Origin: Streptomyces sp. NRRL S-244
Lineage (GTDB): Bacteria > Actinomycetota > Actinomycetes > Streptomycetales > Streptomycetaceae
Assembly (NCBI RefSeq): GCF_000717915.1
Contig: NZ_JOCX01000025.1
Coordinates: 1-64,000, forward strand
DNA: 64,000 bases
Direction of reading: 5' to 3'
Part shown: positions 47,205-55,500 of the stretch, piece after piece
How positions within the stretch are numbered: position 1 is the first letter of the stretch
Layout: each line of letters starts with the position of its first letter
Translations under genes and position numbers: made by a program
The notes under the pieces: generated by a model
What the model was told of the DNA's origin: nothing
Databases searched by the model: none
Seen by the model: only the letters and a program-made list of their open reading frames with translations

Positions 47205-48113
47205 TCAGGCGAGGCCGGTCTTGAGCGCGGCGAGGGAGTCGTCCAGCGCTCTCGCCGCGGCGGGCACGTAGGGGGCGAGGGTGCAGAAGGCGTGGACCAG
47301 GTCCTCGTGGTTGTGGTGTTCGACCGGGACGCCGGCTGCGCGGAGCAGCTGGGCGTAGCGGATGCCTTCGTCGCGGATGGCGTCGCCCTGGACGGTGGCG
47401 ATGTACGCGGGCGGCAGGCCGGCATGGCTTTCCGCGTAGGCGGGTGCGGCGCCGGAGGTCTTGGGGTCGCGGTTGCCCAGGTACCAGCCGGCACTCAGTA
47501 CGACGGCGCGGTGGGGCAGGACGGGCGCGTTGGCGTTCTCCGTCTCCGAGGGGAGGGCGGGGTCGATGTGCGTGCACGGGTACCACATCAGCTGGAAGCG
47601 CAGCGGGGGCCCACCGGTGTCGCGGGCGCGCAGGGCGACCATGGCGGCCAGGTTCCCGCCGGCCGAGTCGCCGGCGACGGCGATGCGGTCCGGGTCCCCG
47701 CCGAGTTCGCCGGCGTGGGCGGCGGTCCAGTGCAGCGCGGTGAACGCGTCCTCCACCGCCGCCGGGTACGGGTCCTCGGGAGCGAGCCGGTAGTCGACGG
47801 AGACCACGACCGCGCCTGCTCGGTGGGCGATGCTGCGGGCGACGTTGTCGTGGGTGTCGAGGTTGCCCATGAAGAACCCGCCGCCGTGGCAGTACACGAC
47901 CATCGGCAGAGGGGCGGCGCCGGCCCGGGGCCAGTAGATGCGCACGCCCACCCCCTCGACGCGGTGGTCCTCGATGCGCGGCAGTTCGACGACGCGTGGC
48001 TGCGCGATGGCGTTCGCGATGTTGGCGCGACGCAGTTCCTCCGGCGAGACCGTGTCGAAGTCGGTCGCCGGCATGCCGTCGAGCAGTTTCTGCAGAATCG
48101 GATCCAGTGGCAC
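47205..48113 (-). CDS. Alpha/beta hydrolase, hormone-sensitive-lipase family esterase
   Basis: The 302-residue esterase has the HSL motif YCHGGGFFMG (oxyanion hole HGGG), VDYRLAPEDPYPAAVED, the nucleophile elbow GDSAGGNLA (catalytic Ser) and a C-terminal His in HEDLVHAF. The start is GTG 48113 (VPLDPILQKLLDGMP), which fits the usual PLDP opening of these esterases; the frame is open for 22 more codons to 48179. It should hydrolyse short-chain esters in the cytoplasm. Confidence 0.93.
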   Translation of the reverse strand: MPLDPILQKLLDGMPATDFDTVSPEELRRANIANAIAQPRVVELPRIEDHRVEGVGVRIYWPRAGAAPLPMVVYCHGGGFFMGNLDTHDNVARSIAHRAGAVVVSVDYRLAPEDPYPAAVEDAFTALHWTAAHAGELGGDPDRIAVAGDSAGGNLAAMVALRARDTGGPPLRFQLMWYPCTHIDPALPSETENANAPVLPHRAVVLSAGWYLGNRDPKTSGAAPAYAESHAGLPPAYIATVQGDAIRDEGIRYAQLLRAAGVPVEHHNHEDLVHAFCTLAPYVPAAARALDDSLAALKTGLA

Positions 48114-48387
48114 GGCGTCGCCCACTCCTCTCACCTTCTGCAGCAGCCTCCGGAGCCCATCCGTGAACGGCGCTCGCACCGGAGTCCGGGGCGCACGCCG
48201 ATCACTCTAGAACTCGGAACCGCAAAACCCCCTCGTACGCACCGACCGCGCCGCCGAGAGTCGGCTGTGGTCGGGCCGCGCGGCCTGGCCACGGGCAATG
48301 CGACCGCGCTGCCATGCCTGGGGACCCGTACGACCGAGCGGCAGCTCAGATGGCACGCAGGTGCCCTCCGGGTCGCGGATACGGCAA

Positions 48388-48424
48388 GGCGCCCCGCACC
48401 GTTTGAGCTTGGGTGCGGGGCGCC
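48388..48424 (-). terminator. Strong hairpin terminator of the cold-shock gene
   Basis: GGCGCCCCGCACC pairs perfectly with GGTGCGGGGCGCC over 13 bp with an 11-nt loop, 11 bp after the cold-shock stop codon. Confidence 0.85.
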
Positions 48425-48435
48425 GAGGTGTTCGG

Positions 48436-48639
48436 TCAGACGGTGGTGACGTTCTCCGCCTGCGGGCCCTTCGGGCCCTGGGTGACGTCAAAGTTGACCT
48501 GCTGGTTCTCCTGGAGCTCGCGGAAGCCCGTGGAGTTGATCGCCGAGTAGTGGACGAAGACGTCCGGACCGCCGCCGTCCTGCGCGATGAAGCCGAAGCC
48601 CTTTTCCGCGTTGAACCACTTCACGGTACCCGTGGCCAT
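48436..48639 (-). CDS. Cold-shock protein (CspA family)
   Basis: The 67-residue protein is a complete cold-shock domain: [19 protein letters not shown] (RNP1 KGFGFI), DVFVHYSAI (RNP2 VFVHF/Y) and a C-terminal ENVTTV. It binds single-stranded RNA or DNA and acts as an RNA chaperone. The 5' untranslated region carries two stem-loops (48663-48686 and 48734-48757), as expected for csp transcripts, and a strong terminator follows. Confidence 0.95.
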   Translation of the reverse strand: MATGTVKWFNAEKGFGFIAQDGGGPDVFVHYSAINSTGFRELQENQQVNFDVTQGPKGPQAENVTTV

Positions 48640-48662
48640 GTGTTTCCCCTGTCGAGGATCGT

Positions 48663-48757
48663 GGGGTACTGGCTTGTCAGTACCCCTGGGTGAGGTGATC
48701 GCCCTGGTCCTCGGACACTGCTGTACAGCACGACGCCCGCGATGCGAACCGCGGGCG
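48663..48757 (-). promoter_or_regulatory. Two 5'-UTR hairpins of the cold-shock gene
   Basis: GGGGTACTG-N6-CAGTACCCC (48663-48686) and CGCCCGCG-N8-CGCGGGCG (48734-48757) lie upstream of the cold-shock start codon. Long structured leaders are known regulators of csp mRNAs. Confidence 0.6.
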
Positions 48758-48919
48758 CTGAGACTTCGGAGCCACGACTACTAGGAGGGAAGTTAGCCGA
48801 TTCGCAGTCAATTGGCTACAGACCGCAGTGAACGAGGGGTCCACGCGTTCTGGGGTTGGGCTCTGTGACCGGGCTGCGGTGGACCGGACGCATCGCGTCG
48901 CGGGCGACTGCACTCGGGT

Positions 48920-48959
48920 GGTAACTGAAGTTACCTTCTGGAGGTTCGTGAACTATGGT
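48920..48959 (+). promoter_or_regulatory. Promoter and operator of the 48966 HTH gene
   Basis: GGTAACTGAAGTTACC (48920-48935) is a perfect 7-bp-arm dyad overlapping a -35 hexamer TTACCT (48931-48936). A -10 TATGGT (48954-48959) follows after 17 bp. The ATG is at +7 from the -10, so the transcript is probably leaderless and autoregulated. Confidence 0.68.
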
Positions 48960-48965
48960 TGTCGC

Positions 48966-49505
48966 ATGACGGTCCCTGAGATCACCCCAGAAGAACAGGT
49001 AGCGCTGGACAAGGCCCTGTACGACGCCTTGAATCCGCTGGCCGCAGCCGTTCGCTCCCGCGAGACCGGACTTCCTGCGGACCGCATGTGGGACGCGGAG
49101 CCCGTTGACGTGGCTCTGTCCGTCCTTGCCGCGTGGAAGGTGGTGGATGCCGAGGTCAGGCGGTTGACTGCGCAGGCGGCGGCAACCGCCGGCTCCTACG
49201 GCGCGAGTTATGAACGGCTGGGGGCGGTGTGGGGCATCACCCGACAGGGTGCGCGTAAGAAATGGCCCGACGCCGTCAGCCGGCCGGCGCCGGTGGCGGC
49301 AGGCGCGAGCACGCTTGCACTCTTCGGGGGGACTGCTGAGCTGGTGCAGGCACCTTCCGGTGACTGGGGCTGGACGGGCAAGGGCGCCGATGGGGCATCC
49401 AGCACGGCCGGCGCCGGGGCGTGTTACGCGACCGCGGAAGAGGCGGCGGCCCATGCGGGCGCCTTCCTCAAGGACCATGCCCTCGACGCCCCTGGCCGGC
49501 CCTGA
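48966..49505 (+). CDS. Helix-turn-helix regulator, 179 aa
   Basis: The product starts MTVPEITPEEQVALDKALYD. A helical N-domain is followed by a helix-turn-helix (ATAGSYGASYERLGAVWGITRQGARKKW, about 75-100). Its Trp/Gly/Gln pattern resembles that of the HTH protein at 26952-27560 (WDTIGRVLGVSRQAAQQRF). The C-terminal part contains GDWGWTGKGADGAS and a final helix; its fold is unclear. A leaderless promoter with a dyad at its -35 points to self-repression. The ligand or target is unknown. Confidence 0.78.
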   Translation: MTVPEITPEEQVALDKALYDALNPLAAAVRSRETGLPADRMWDAEPVDVALSVLAAWKVVDAEVRRLTAQAAATAGSYGASYERLGAVWGITRQGARKKWPDAVSRPAPVAAGASTLALFGGTAELVQAPSGDWGWTGKGADGASSTAGAGACYATAEEAAAHAGAFLKDHALDAPGRP

Positions 49506-49684
49506 AGCACACCCTGATAGGCAACGGCCGGACCGTCAGTGCGGATCGCGGGCCGGGTCCCCGCTGTTTCAAGGCTTCGAGGGAGCGACGGGGACGAGTG
49601 AGTGCCCCCGTGCGCCGCTGGCCAGATGGGTCGGCCACCAGCAGTGCTTAGGGCGTGTGTCGGGAGTGCTCTAGGTTGGCTGAT

Positions 49685-50206
49685 GTGAGTGCGCGGGGGC
49701 GGAGTTACCGATATGTCGGACCGGTCGAGCTGAAGGCTGCGGTCCGGCCTGGCAGCGGCGGGTGCCGGATCGGCTCGGCAGATGAGTTCAGCGACTGGAT
49801 CGCTGGGCGATCGGCGGCGGAGCTGGCCGAGCCGTTCACCTTCGTGGTCGGCACGGACGGTGTGCTTCGGCTGGCGCCGCGGCGGAGCGAGCATGTGGCT
49901 TGTGCCGGCGGAGCCATGGTGCTGAGTGCCGGCGAGATCGGTTTCGTGCGCGAGGCGGACCGCTGGGCCGTGAACGAGGTCAGCAACCAGTCCACCGGGT
50001 ATTGCCCCGACGTCGGCTCCTGGTCGGAAGTCGCTCGTGCTCTGGACGACGTAGGGCTCGAACGGCCCTCCGGCTTCACCCACGAGGTGGTGTTCCGGCG
50101 GTGTCCTGGCTGCCAGGAGCACAACATCGTGCGAGAGGACGACTTCGTCTGCGTCTTCTGCGGCAGCGATCTGCCGGAGACGTGGAACGTGGATCCCGCC
50201 GAGTGA
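49685..50206 (+). CDS. Zinc-ribbon-tailed hypothetical protein, 173 aa
   Basis: From GTG 49685 the product has an alpha/beta N-domain (SADEFSDWIAGRSAAELAEPFTFVVG). A C-terminal zinc ribbon follows (FRRCPGCQEHNIVREDDFVCVFCGSDLPE; two CxxC pairs). There are no membrane segments. TAGGTT upstream could be a -10 for a leaderless start. It is immediately followed by an IS5-type transposase remnant on the other strand. Function unknown; the family is seen in actinomycetes. Confidence 0.75.
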   Translation: MSARGRSYRYVGPVELKAAVRPGSGGCRIGSADEFSDWIAGRSAAELAEPFTFVVGTDGVLRLAPRRSEHVACAGGAMVLSAGEIGFVREADRWAVNEVSNQSTGYCPDVGSWSEVARALDDVGLERPSGFTHEVVFRRCPGCQEHNIVREDDFVCVFCGSDLPETWNVDPAE

Positions 50207-50216
50207 TGGCCGAGGT

Positions 50217-50540
50217 TCACAGCCACTCGTGGATGGCCGCGACGAGGACGGTCGCCTCGTAGCGGCCGGCCGGCTTGTCGTATCGCGTGGCGACAGCGCG
50301 GTGTCCCTTGAGGCGGTTGATCCCGCACTCGACTGCATGACGCTCGCGGGGCCGACCGGGTCGAAGTACGGTGGCCGGCCGCCGCGGGAGCCGAGCTTCT
50401 GGCGGTTGCGCGCTTGGTCGGCCTTGTCGGGGATGGTGCAGCGGGTTCCGCGGCGGCGCAGGCAGGCACGGTTCGTGCGGGAGGCGTACGCCTTGTCCGC
50501 ACGGAGCCGATCGCACCGGCCGTCCGGGAGGTCTCGGCAC
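50217..50540 (-). pseudogene. IS5-family transposase remnant
   Basis: The minus strand encodes [20 protein letters not shown] and [20 protein letters not shown] in one frame, then [32 protein letters not shown] in another. These are the C-terminal part of an IS5-type DDE transposase (the final Glu of the catalytic triad lies in HAVE). A one-base deletion after PYFDPVG joins the two frames, and the N-terminal two-thirds is missing. No terminal inverted repeats could be found. Confidence 0.78.
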
Positions 50541-50621
50541 GAGTCCTGCGTCATCTGGACACGGCGCAGAACCCGGACGGCGGATGGGGCCACCGCCCCG
50601 GCGACACCAGCGGCTGGCAAA

Positions 50622-51524
50622 GTGCGGCAGATGGCCGCGGCTCGGCGGCGTGTCGGGGAGGCGGGCCGCAGGCGTCGGCAAGGGGGGCTCGATGCGCTGC
50701 CTGCGTCCGTGCCGGTCCCCGTTCCCGTGCCCGTCACCGTGTCCGCCGCGGCCGCGGAAGAGGCGGAAGAGGCGGGAGAGACGGCTGAGACGGCTGAGGA
50801 CGTGGTGGGCGGGCCGGCCACGGACGCACCGGCTGACGGAGGAGGCGAACTGGGCGAGGCGGAGGCGAGCCGCCGCACGCGCTTCCTCGCCCTGGTCGCT
50901 GCGGTTGCCGTCGTGGCAGCCATCGGATGCGGGGTCCTGGTCCTGCAGCGCTTCGGCGACTCGAAGGGCGCGGGGAACTCCGCCGGGGCGGCCCCGCACG
51001 CCGGCACCTCGGCACCGATCACGCCGATCACGCCGAGCTCGCCGGCCACGGCCTCCGCACCCGAGCCCCCCGCCACCGGCGCGGCCGCGAATCCCGGCCC
51101 CGGCGGCAGCCCGGGCCGCGCCACGGCCGGGGCCGCGGGCGGCGGCGGCAACACCACACCCGCCCCCCAGACTCCGAAGGCGTCGCTCCCAGGCCAGAAG
51201 ACGCCCGTCGCGGACCCGATGGCCGACTCGAAGCACGGCCGGTACGTCTCGCGCATCGCCTGGTCCGACAACGGCGGTTCCACGGTCGTACAGGTCTACG
51301 CCGACTACACCGACACCGACCGGGGCCGGGGATCGGCTACGGGGCACGACTACGACATCGGCCAGGACATCGTCGTGCTGTGCCAGGTCGCCGGGCGCGC
51401 CGTCCCGCTGGGCGACTACCACGGCCCCGCCGAGCGCAACGGTTGGTGGTACCGCATGTCCACCGGCGAATACATCCCCGCCGTCTACGTCGACACCGGC
51501 CGGGAATCGCTTCCGGCCTGCTGA
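50622..51524 (+). CDS. Membrane-anchored SH3-like domain protein
   Basis: The 300-residue protein has a cytoplasmic low-complexity N-terminus ([26 protein letters not shown]) and one TM helix ([21 protein letters not shown]). A long Pro/Ala/Gly stalk and a C-terminal SH3-like domain ([40 protein letters not shown]) follow, ending LPAC. Bacterial SH3 domains bind cell-wall material. The open frame extends upstream into the transposase relic, so I took GTG 50622; the N-terminus is uncertain and may have been altered by the insertion. Confidence 0.7.
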   Translation: MRQMAAARRRVGEAGRRRRQGGLDALPASVPVPVPVPVTVSAAAAEEAEEAGETAETAEDVVGGPATDAPADGGGELGEAEASRRTRFLALVAAVAVVAAIGCGVLVLQRFGDSKGAGNSAGAAPHAGTSAPITPITPSSPATASAPEPPATGAAANPGPGGSPGRATAGAAGGGGNTTPAPQTPKASLPGQKTPVADPMADSKHGRYVSRIAWSDNGGSTVVQVYADYTDTDRGRGSATGHDYDIGQDIVVLCQVAGRAVPLGDYHGPAERNGWWYRMSTGEYIPAVYVDTGRESLPAC

Positions 51525-51563
51525 ATCCCCGGCATCGCTCGGCCCACAGCGAAGGGGGCGCCG

Positions 51564-51743
51564 ATGGCGCCCGCCTCGCCTGCCAAGAAGCCTCACCGAC
51601 TGGCCCTGAGCGCCGCGGCGGTGACCGCGATCGCGGCCGCCGCCGCGGGGATCGGCTACGCCGTGGCGAACACCTTCATGTACGGCGACACCCCCGGCCA
51701 GAACCCCCCGACCAATACGGACTGGTCAGTTCCGGCCTGCTGA
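51564..51743 (+). CDS. Small membrane/secreted protein ending VPAC (59 aa)
   Basis: ATG 51564 (AAGGGGGCGCCG upstream) opens a 59-codon frame with a basic N-terminus (KKPHRLALS) and a hydrophobic helix ([22 protein letters not shown]). A short outer segment ends [10 protein letters not shown]. The upstream SH3-like protein ends with LPAC, so the two products share a C-terminal Pro-Ala-Cys, perhaps for a common disulfide or anchoring role. It is 39 bp after that gene and probably co-transcribed. It is too short for most gene finders. Confidence 0.6.
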   Translation: MAPASPAKKPHRLALSAAAVTAIAAAAAGIGYAVANTFMYGDTPGQNPPTNTDWSVPAC

Positions 51744-51807
51744 CCGTGGCTGGGGGCAGCTCGGCATCATCGACCGCCGCCCGGCAGGTCGCCGTCTCGG
51801 AGGGTGC

Positions 51808-52242
51808 TCAGTCGAGACAGAACTCGTTGCCCTCGATGTCCTGCATCAGGAGGCACGACTCGTTGTATTCATCGGCACGCAGCAGTTGCAGGCGTGTCGC
51901 CCCGAGCGCGACCAGTCGTGCGCCTTCCGCCTCGAGCCTGGCCACGCGCTCTTCGCCCACGAGCCCGGTGCCGGCCCGCACGTCGAGATGCACCCGATTC
52001 TTGACGACCTTGCCCTCGGGAACGCGCTGGAAGTACATGCGCGGGCCCGCACCTGTGGGATCCATACAGACGAACCCTGCACCCTGACGTTCAGGCGGCA
52101 GCGAGCGATCGTAGTCGGCCCAAGTGGCGAAACCCTCCGGTGCCGGCGGAACGACGTACCCCAACACCTCACACCAGAAGCGAGCGACGCGCTCGGGTTC
52201 TGCGCAGTCGAAGGTGACCTGAATCTGCTTGATCAATGACAT
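51808..52242 (-). CDS. Glyoxalase/VOC-superfamily protein
   Basis: The 144-residue VOC-fold protein contains two beta-alpha-beta-beta-beta units: IKQIQVTFDCAEPERVARFWCEVLGY (N-terminal module) and VVKNRVHLDVRAGTGL...ERVARLEAEGARLV..CLLMQDIEGNEFCLD (C-terminal module with His and Glu metal-ligand positions). Function in resistance or small-molecule chemistry cannot be assigned. It is monocistronic. Confidence 0.88.
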   Translation of the reverse strand: MSLIKQIQVTFDCAEPERVARFWCEVLGYVVPPAPEGFATWADYDRSLPPERQGAGFVCMDPTGAGPRMYFQRVPEGKVVKNRVHLDVRAGTGLVGEERVARLEAEGARLVALGATRLQLLRADEYNESCLLMQDIEGNEFCLD

Positions 52243-52453
52243 CGGCGCACCATAGCAGGCGGACCCTGATGCTCATCTCCCGGTAGCCACACGCATGTTG
52301 ATGGGGGAGAGGTCCTGGGGAGCCCCGGCCTTGGCCGGCGCAGGACCGGGCAAGGGTCTCCGCCGGACAGGCCCGCCACCCCGCGGGGCCGGTACGGGAG
52401 CCGGACCGCGATCGGGACAACCCGCGGTTCGAGGCGGCCTCGGGGCAGGAGAA
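52243..52453. other. Intergenic region with no visible gene
   Basis: It separates the VOC gene start from the terminator of the large FG-GAP gene. No coding frame or motif was seen. Confidence 0.4.
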
Positions 52454-52491
52454 GGGCCCCGTACCGCCATGGTGATGGCGGTACGGGGCCC
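52454..52491 (-). terminator. Strong hairpin terminator of the FG-GAP protein gene
   Basis: GGGCCCCGTACCGCCA pairs perfectly with TGGCGGTACGGGGCCC over 16 bp with a 6-nt loop, 53 bp past the stop of the 1,634-residue gene. Confidence 0.9.
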
Positions 52492-52543
52492 GGGTCGGCA
52501 GGCTGGGTGCCGGGTTGCCCGGGTCAGCGCGGTGTGGCTGCGG

Positions 52544-55500
52544 TCACCAGGTGCCGGGCAGGGTCTGCCAGCTCAGGAAGCCGTTCTCGAAACCGCCGTC
52601 GGGGCGGCTCTTGAAGGTGAAGGTTCCCGAGGCGCCGCTCGCGTAGTTGTACAGCGAGGAGATGTCGGCCCGGCCGTCCCCGTCGGAGTCGCCCGAGAGC
52701 GGCATGCCGGCGTTCGTGCCGTACCAGTTCCCCTCCGGGGTGTCCCAGCTGCGGACCGCGTCCCCGACCGTGCCGTCGGGCTTGGCGAGCAGCGTCGACA
52801 GCGAGGCGTGGCCGTCCCCGTGGTCGTACATCAGGGCGGCGTCGGCGCGGCCGTCGCCGTTGTAGTCGCCGGCCGTGAACTTGATCTTCGCGTACTCCCA
52901 CGCGCCGCCGGCGGGCTGGTTCCACGACTTCACGGGGGCGGCGACGCCGCCGTTCGGCTGGGCGAGGAAGGTGAAGACCGCGACACCGCCGGCCGTGTAG
53001 CCGTACAGGGCGACGATGTCGTCCCGCTTGTCGCCGTTGAAGTCGCCGACCCGCCACGTGGCGTGGTCGGTCCACCAGTTGCCCGCGGGGGTACGCCAGC
53101 TGGCGGCGGCCGGGTTGAAGAACCCGTCACCCTTCGAGGTCCAGGTGTGGGCCCCCGCTTCGCCGTTGCCGTAGTCGTAGACCATGGCGACGTCCGCCTT
53201 GCCGTCGCCGTTGAAGTCGCCGGCGAACGGCTTGGTCCTGGCCCAGTCGAAGGAGCCGGCGCCGGTGCCCGCGGTGGTCGTCACCCCCTTGACCGGGGTG
53301 AAGGTGCCCGTGGTGTTGGACAGGAAGCTCCACAGGGAGTTGGAGCCGTCGGCGTAGCCGTACAGCGCGACGATGTCGGCGCGCCCGTCGCCGTTGACGT
53401 CGCCGGCCGTCCACTTGGCGCGCTGGTGGGAGAAGCCGCCCTTGGTGCTGGTCCAGCGGACCGTGGGCTCCGCGTACCCGCCGCCCGGCAGCGCGTCGAA
53501 GACCCACAGCGCGGTGGTGTTGTCGCCGTAGTCGTAGGCGGTGGCGAGGTCGCTGCGGCCGTCGCCGTTGAAGTCGCCGGACAGGTCGGTGCGCAGGTGC
53601 GCGGTCCGGTCGGCCGGCTGGTGCTCGAACGTCGCGCCGGTCACGGTGTTGGCGCGGATGTAGCCCTTCTCGAAGTCCTCGCGGACGCCGCCCGCCACCT
53701 CGTACTCGTAGGAGGTCGGGTAGCCGAGGGTGCTCTTCTCGGCGCCCATCGCGATCCACCGCCTGCGGATGGAACCGCGGATCGCCGAGGCGCCGTTGCC
53801 CTTGCTCCAGTAGATGGATGCGGTGGCCTCGGCGTCCGAGCGGGGCCGGAAGTGGTTGAAGCGGGCGACGGAGCCGTCCCCGACGTTGGTCTCGTCGGTG
53901 ACCGGGTAGCCGATCCGGCTGGCCGGACCGCCGAGGGAGACGTACGTGGCGTAGATCGAGCCGTGGACGGACCACGCGCCGGTCTCGGTGGACCAGTAGA
54001 TGCCACCCTTGCCGCCCGCGGCCGAGTAGAAGGTGGAGAACCGTCCGGTGCCGTCGAACGTGGGCGTCTCGTCGGAGGTCGGGTAGCCGAGGATGCCCTT
54101 CTCGGCGCCCATCGCGAGCCACTTGGCGCGGATGCCGCCCCACACGACCCACGCGCCGCTGCTCGGATGCCAGTAGATGGAGCCGTTGTCACTGGTCTGG
54201 CCCGGTCCGCGGAGGTTGACGTAGCGGCCCACCCCGTCGGACGGGACGAGCACGTCGGTGGTCGGGTAGCCGATGGAGGTGCCGCCCTTGGCCAGGTACT
54301 TGGCCAGGATCGGACCGCACAGGGTGTGCGTGCCGGTGGCGGCGGAGGTGAAGGCCTGGCACTCCGACCAGGAGGTGCCGCCGAGTACGAGCTGCCTGCC
54401 GGCGCCGAAGGCCGAGCCCCCGGCCGGGGCCTGCCCCGGGAACTCGGTGATGCGGCCGTTGCCGTCGCGCGACCACAGGTCGGCGAGGCCGTTGGCCTCG
54501 AAGTCCCCGTTGCTGGACAGGTGGGCGTAGGCCGCGCCGGTGAAGCCTGAGCCGATGGAGGTCGTACGGACCGCCGGGTCGGCGAAGACCGACAGGTCGG
54601 CCACGGTGACCGCGCCCGGCTCGGTGGTGACGCGGCTCGTGTACTGGTGGATCTTGCCGGTGACCGTGTCGCGGGCCCAGACCTCGGGCAGCCGGTCGCC
54701 GTTGAGGTCGCCCGGTGCCATGAGCGTCATGTTCTTCCAGTCGGCGTTGCCGAGCAGGACCGGCTCACCGAAGGCGTCGAGGAAGCCGACGGCCGAGCCG
54801 CGGTACAGCCACAGCTGGTCCCCGGTCTTCACCAGCAGGTCGGGCTGGTCGGCGTCGTCGACCTTGCCGTCGCCGTTGTCGTCGTCCACGCTCCCGATCG
54901 CGACGGCCTGGTCCGCGTCGGACCAGTGGTCGTCCACGTCGGGATTGCCCACCTGGAGCTCGATGCGGTTCGCGTCCGCGCTCTCCAGGTCGCCGTCGCC
55001 CTTGTTGGGGTAGACGTAGAGGTTCTTGCGGGAGTTGTCGGGGCTGGGCTGCAGGGCGACGAGGTCCTCGTAGTAGTCCTCGTTCCAGCTGCCGCGGTGC
55101 GTCAGCGAGGCGGCGTCGGCGAAGGAGCCCTGGTCGTCGAGCTGGCGGGAGAGGTCGAAGGTGCCGTCGCCCTTGCCCGGGTGCATCCACAGCAGGCCGG
55201 AGCCCGGGTCGACGCTCCAGATGTCCACCGTGCCGTCGCCGTTGAGGTCGCCGTGCTTGTCACGGGTGGCCAGGCGCTTGGCGTAGAACAGGTACTCCTT
55301 GAGGTTCGACCGGTTGCCCGAGGCGTCGAGGCTGCGCACGAACAGGCGCTGCGGACCGGCCGTGGTCGGCGTGTACTTGACGTCCACCGAGCCGCCGACG
55401 GTGGTCGGCGCGATCTTGTTCACCTTCGGGTTGGAGTCGGTCCACCACTCGAATCCCGTGACGTCCTTGACCCCGTTGGCACTCAGCGTGAAGGTCCCCT

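Noticed and set aside
50217..50540. Possible intact insertion sequence
   Set aside because: Only the transposase C-terminus remains, frameshifted, and no inverted repeats or target duplication were found.
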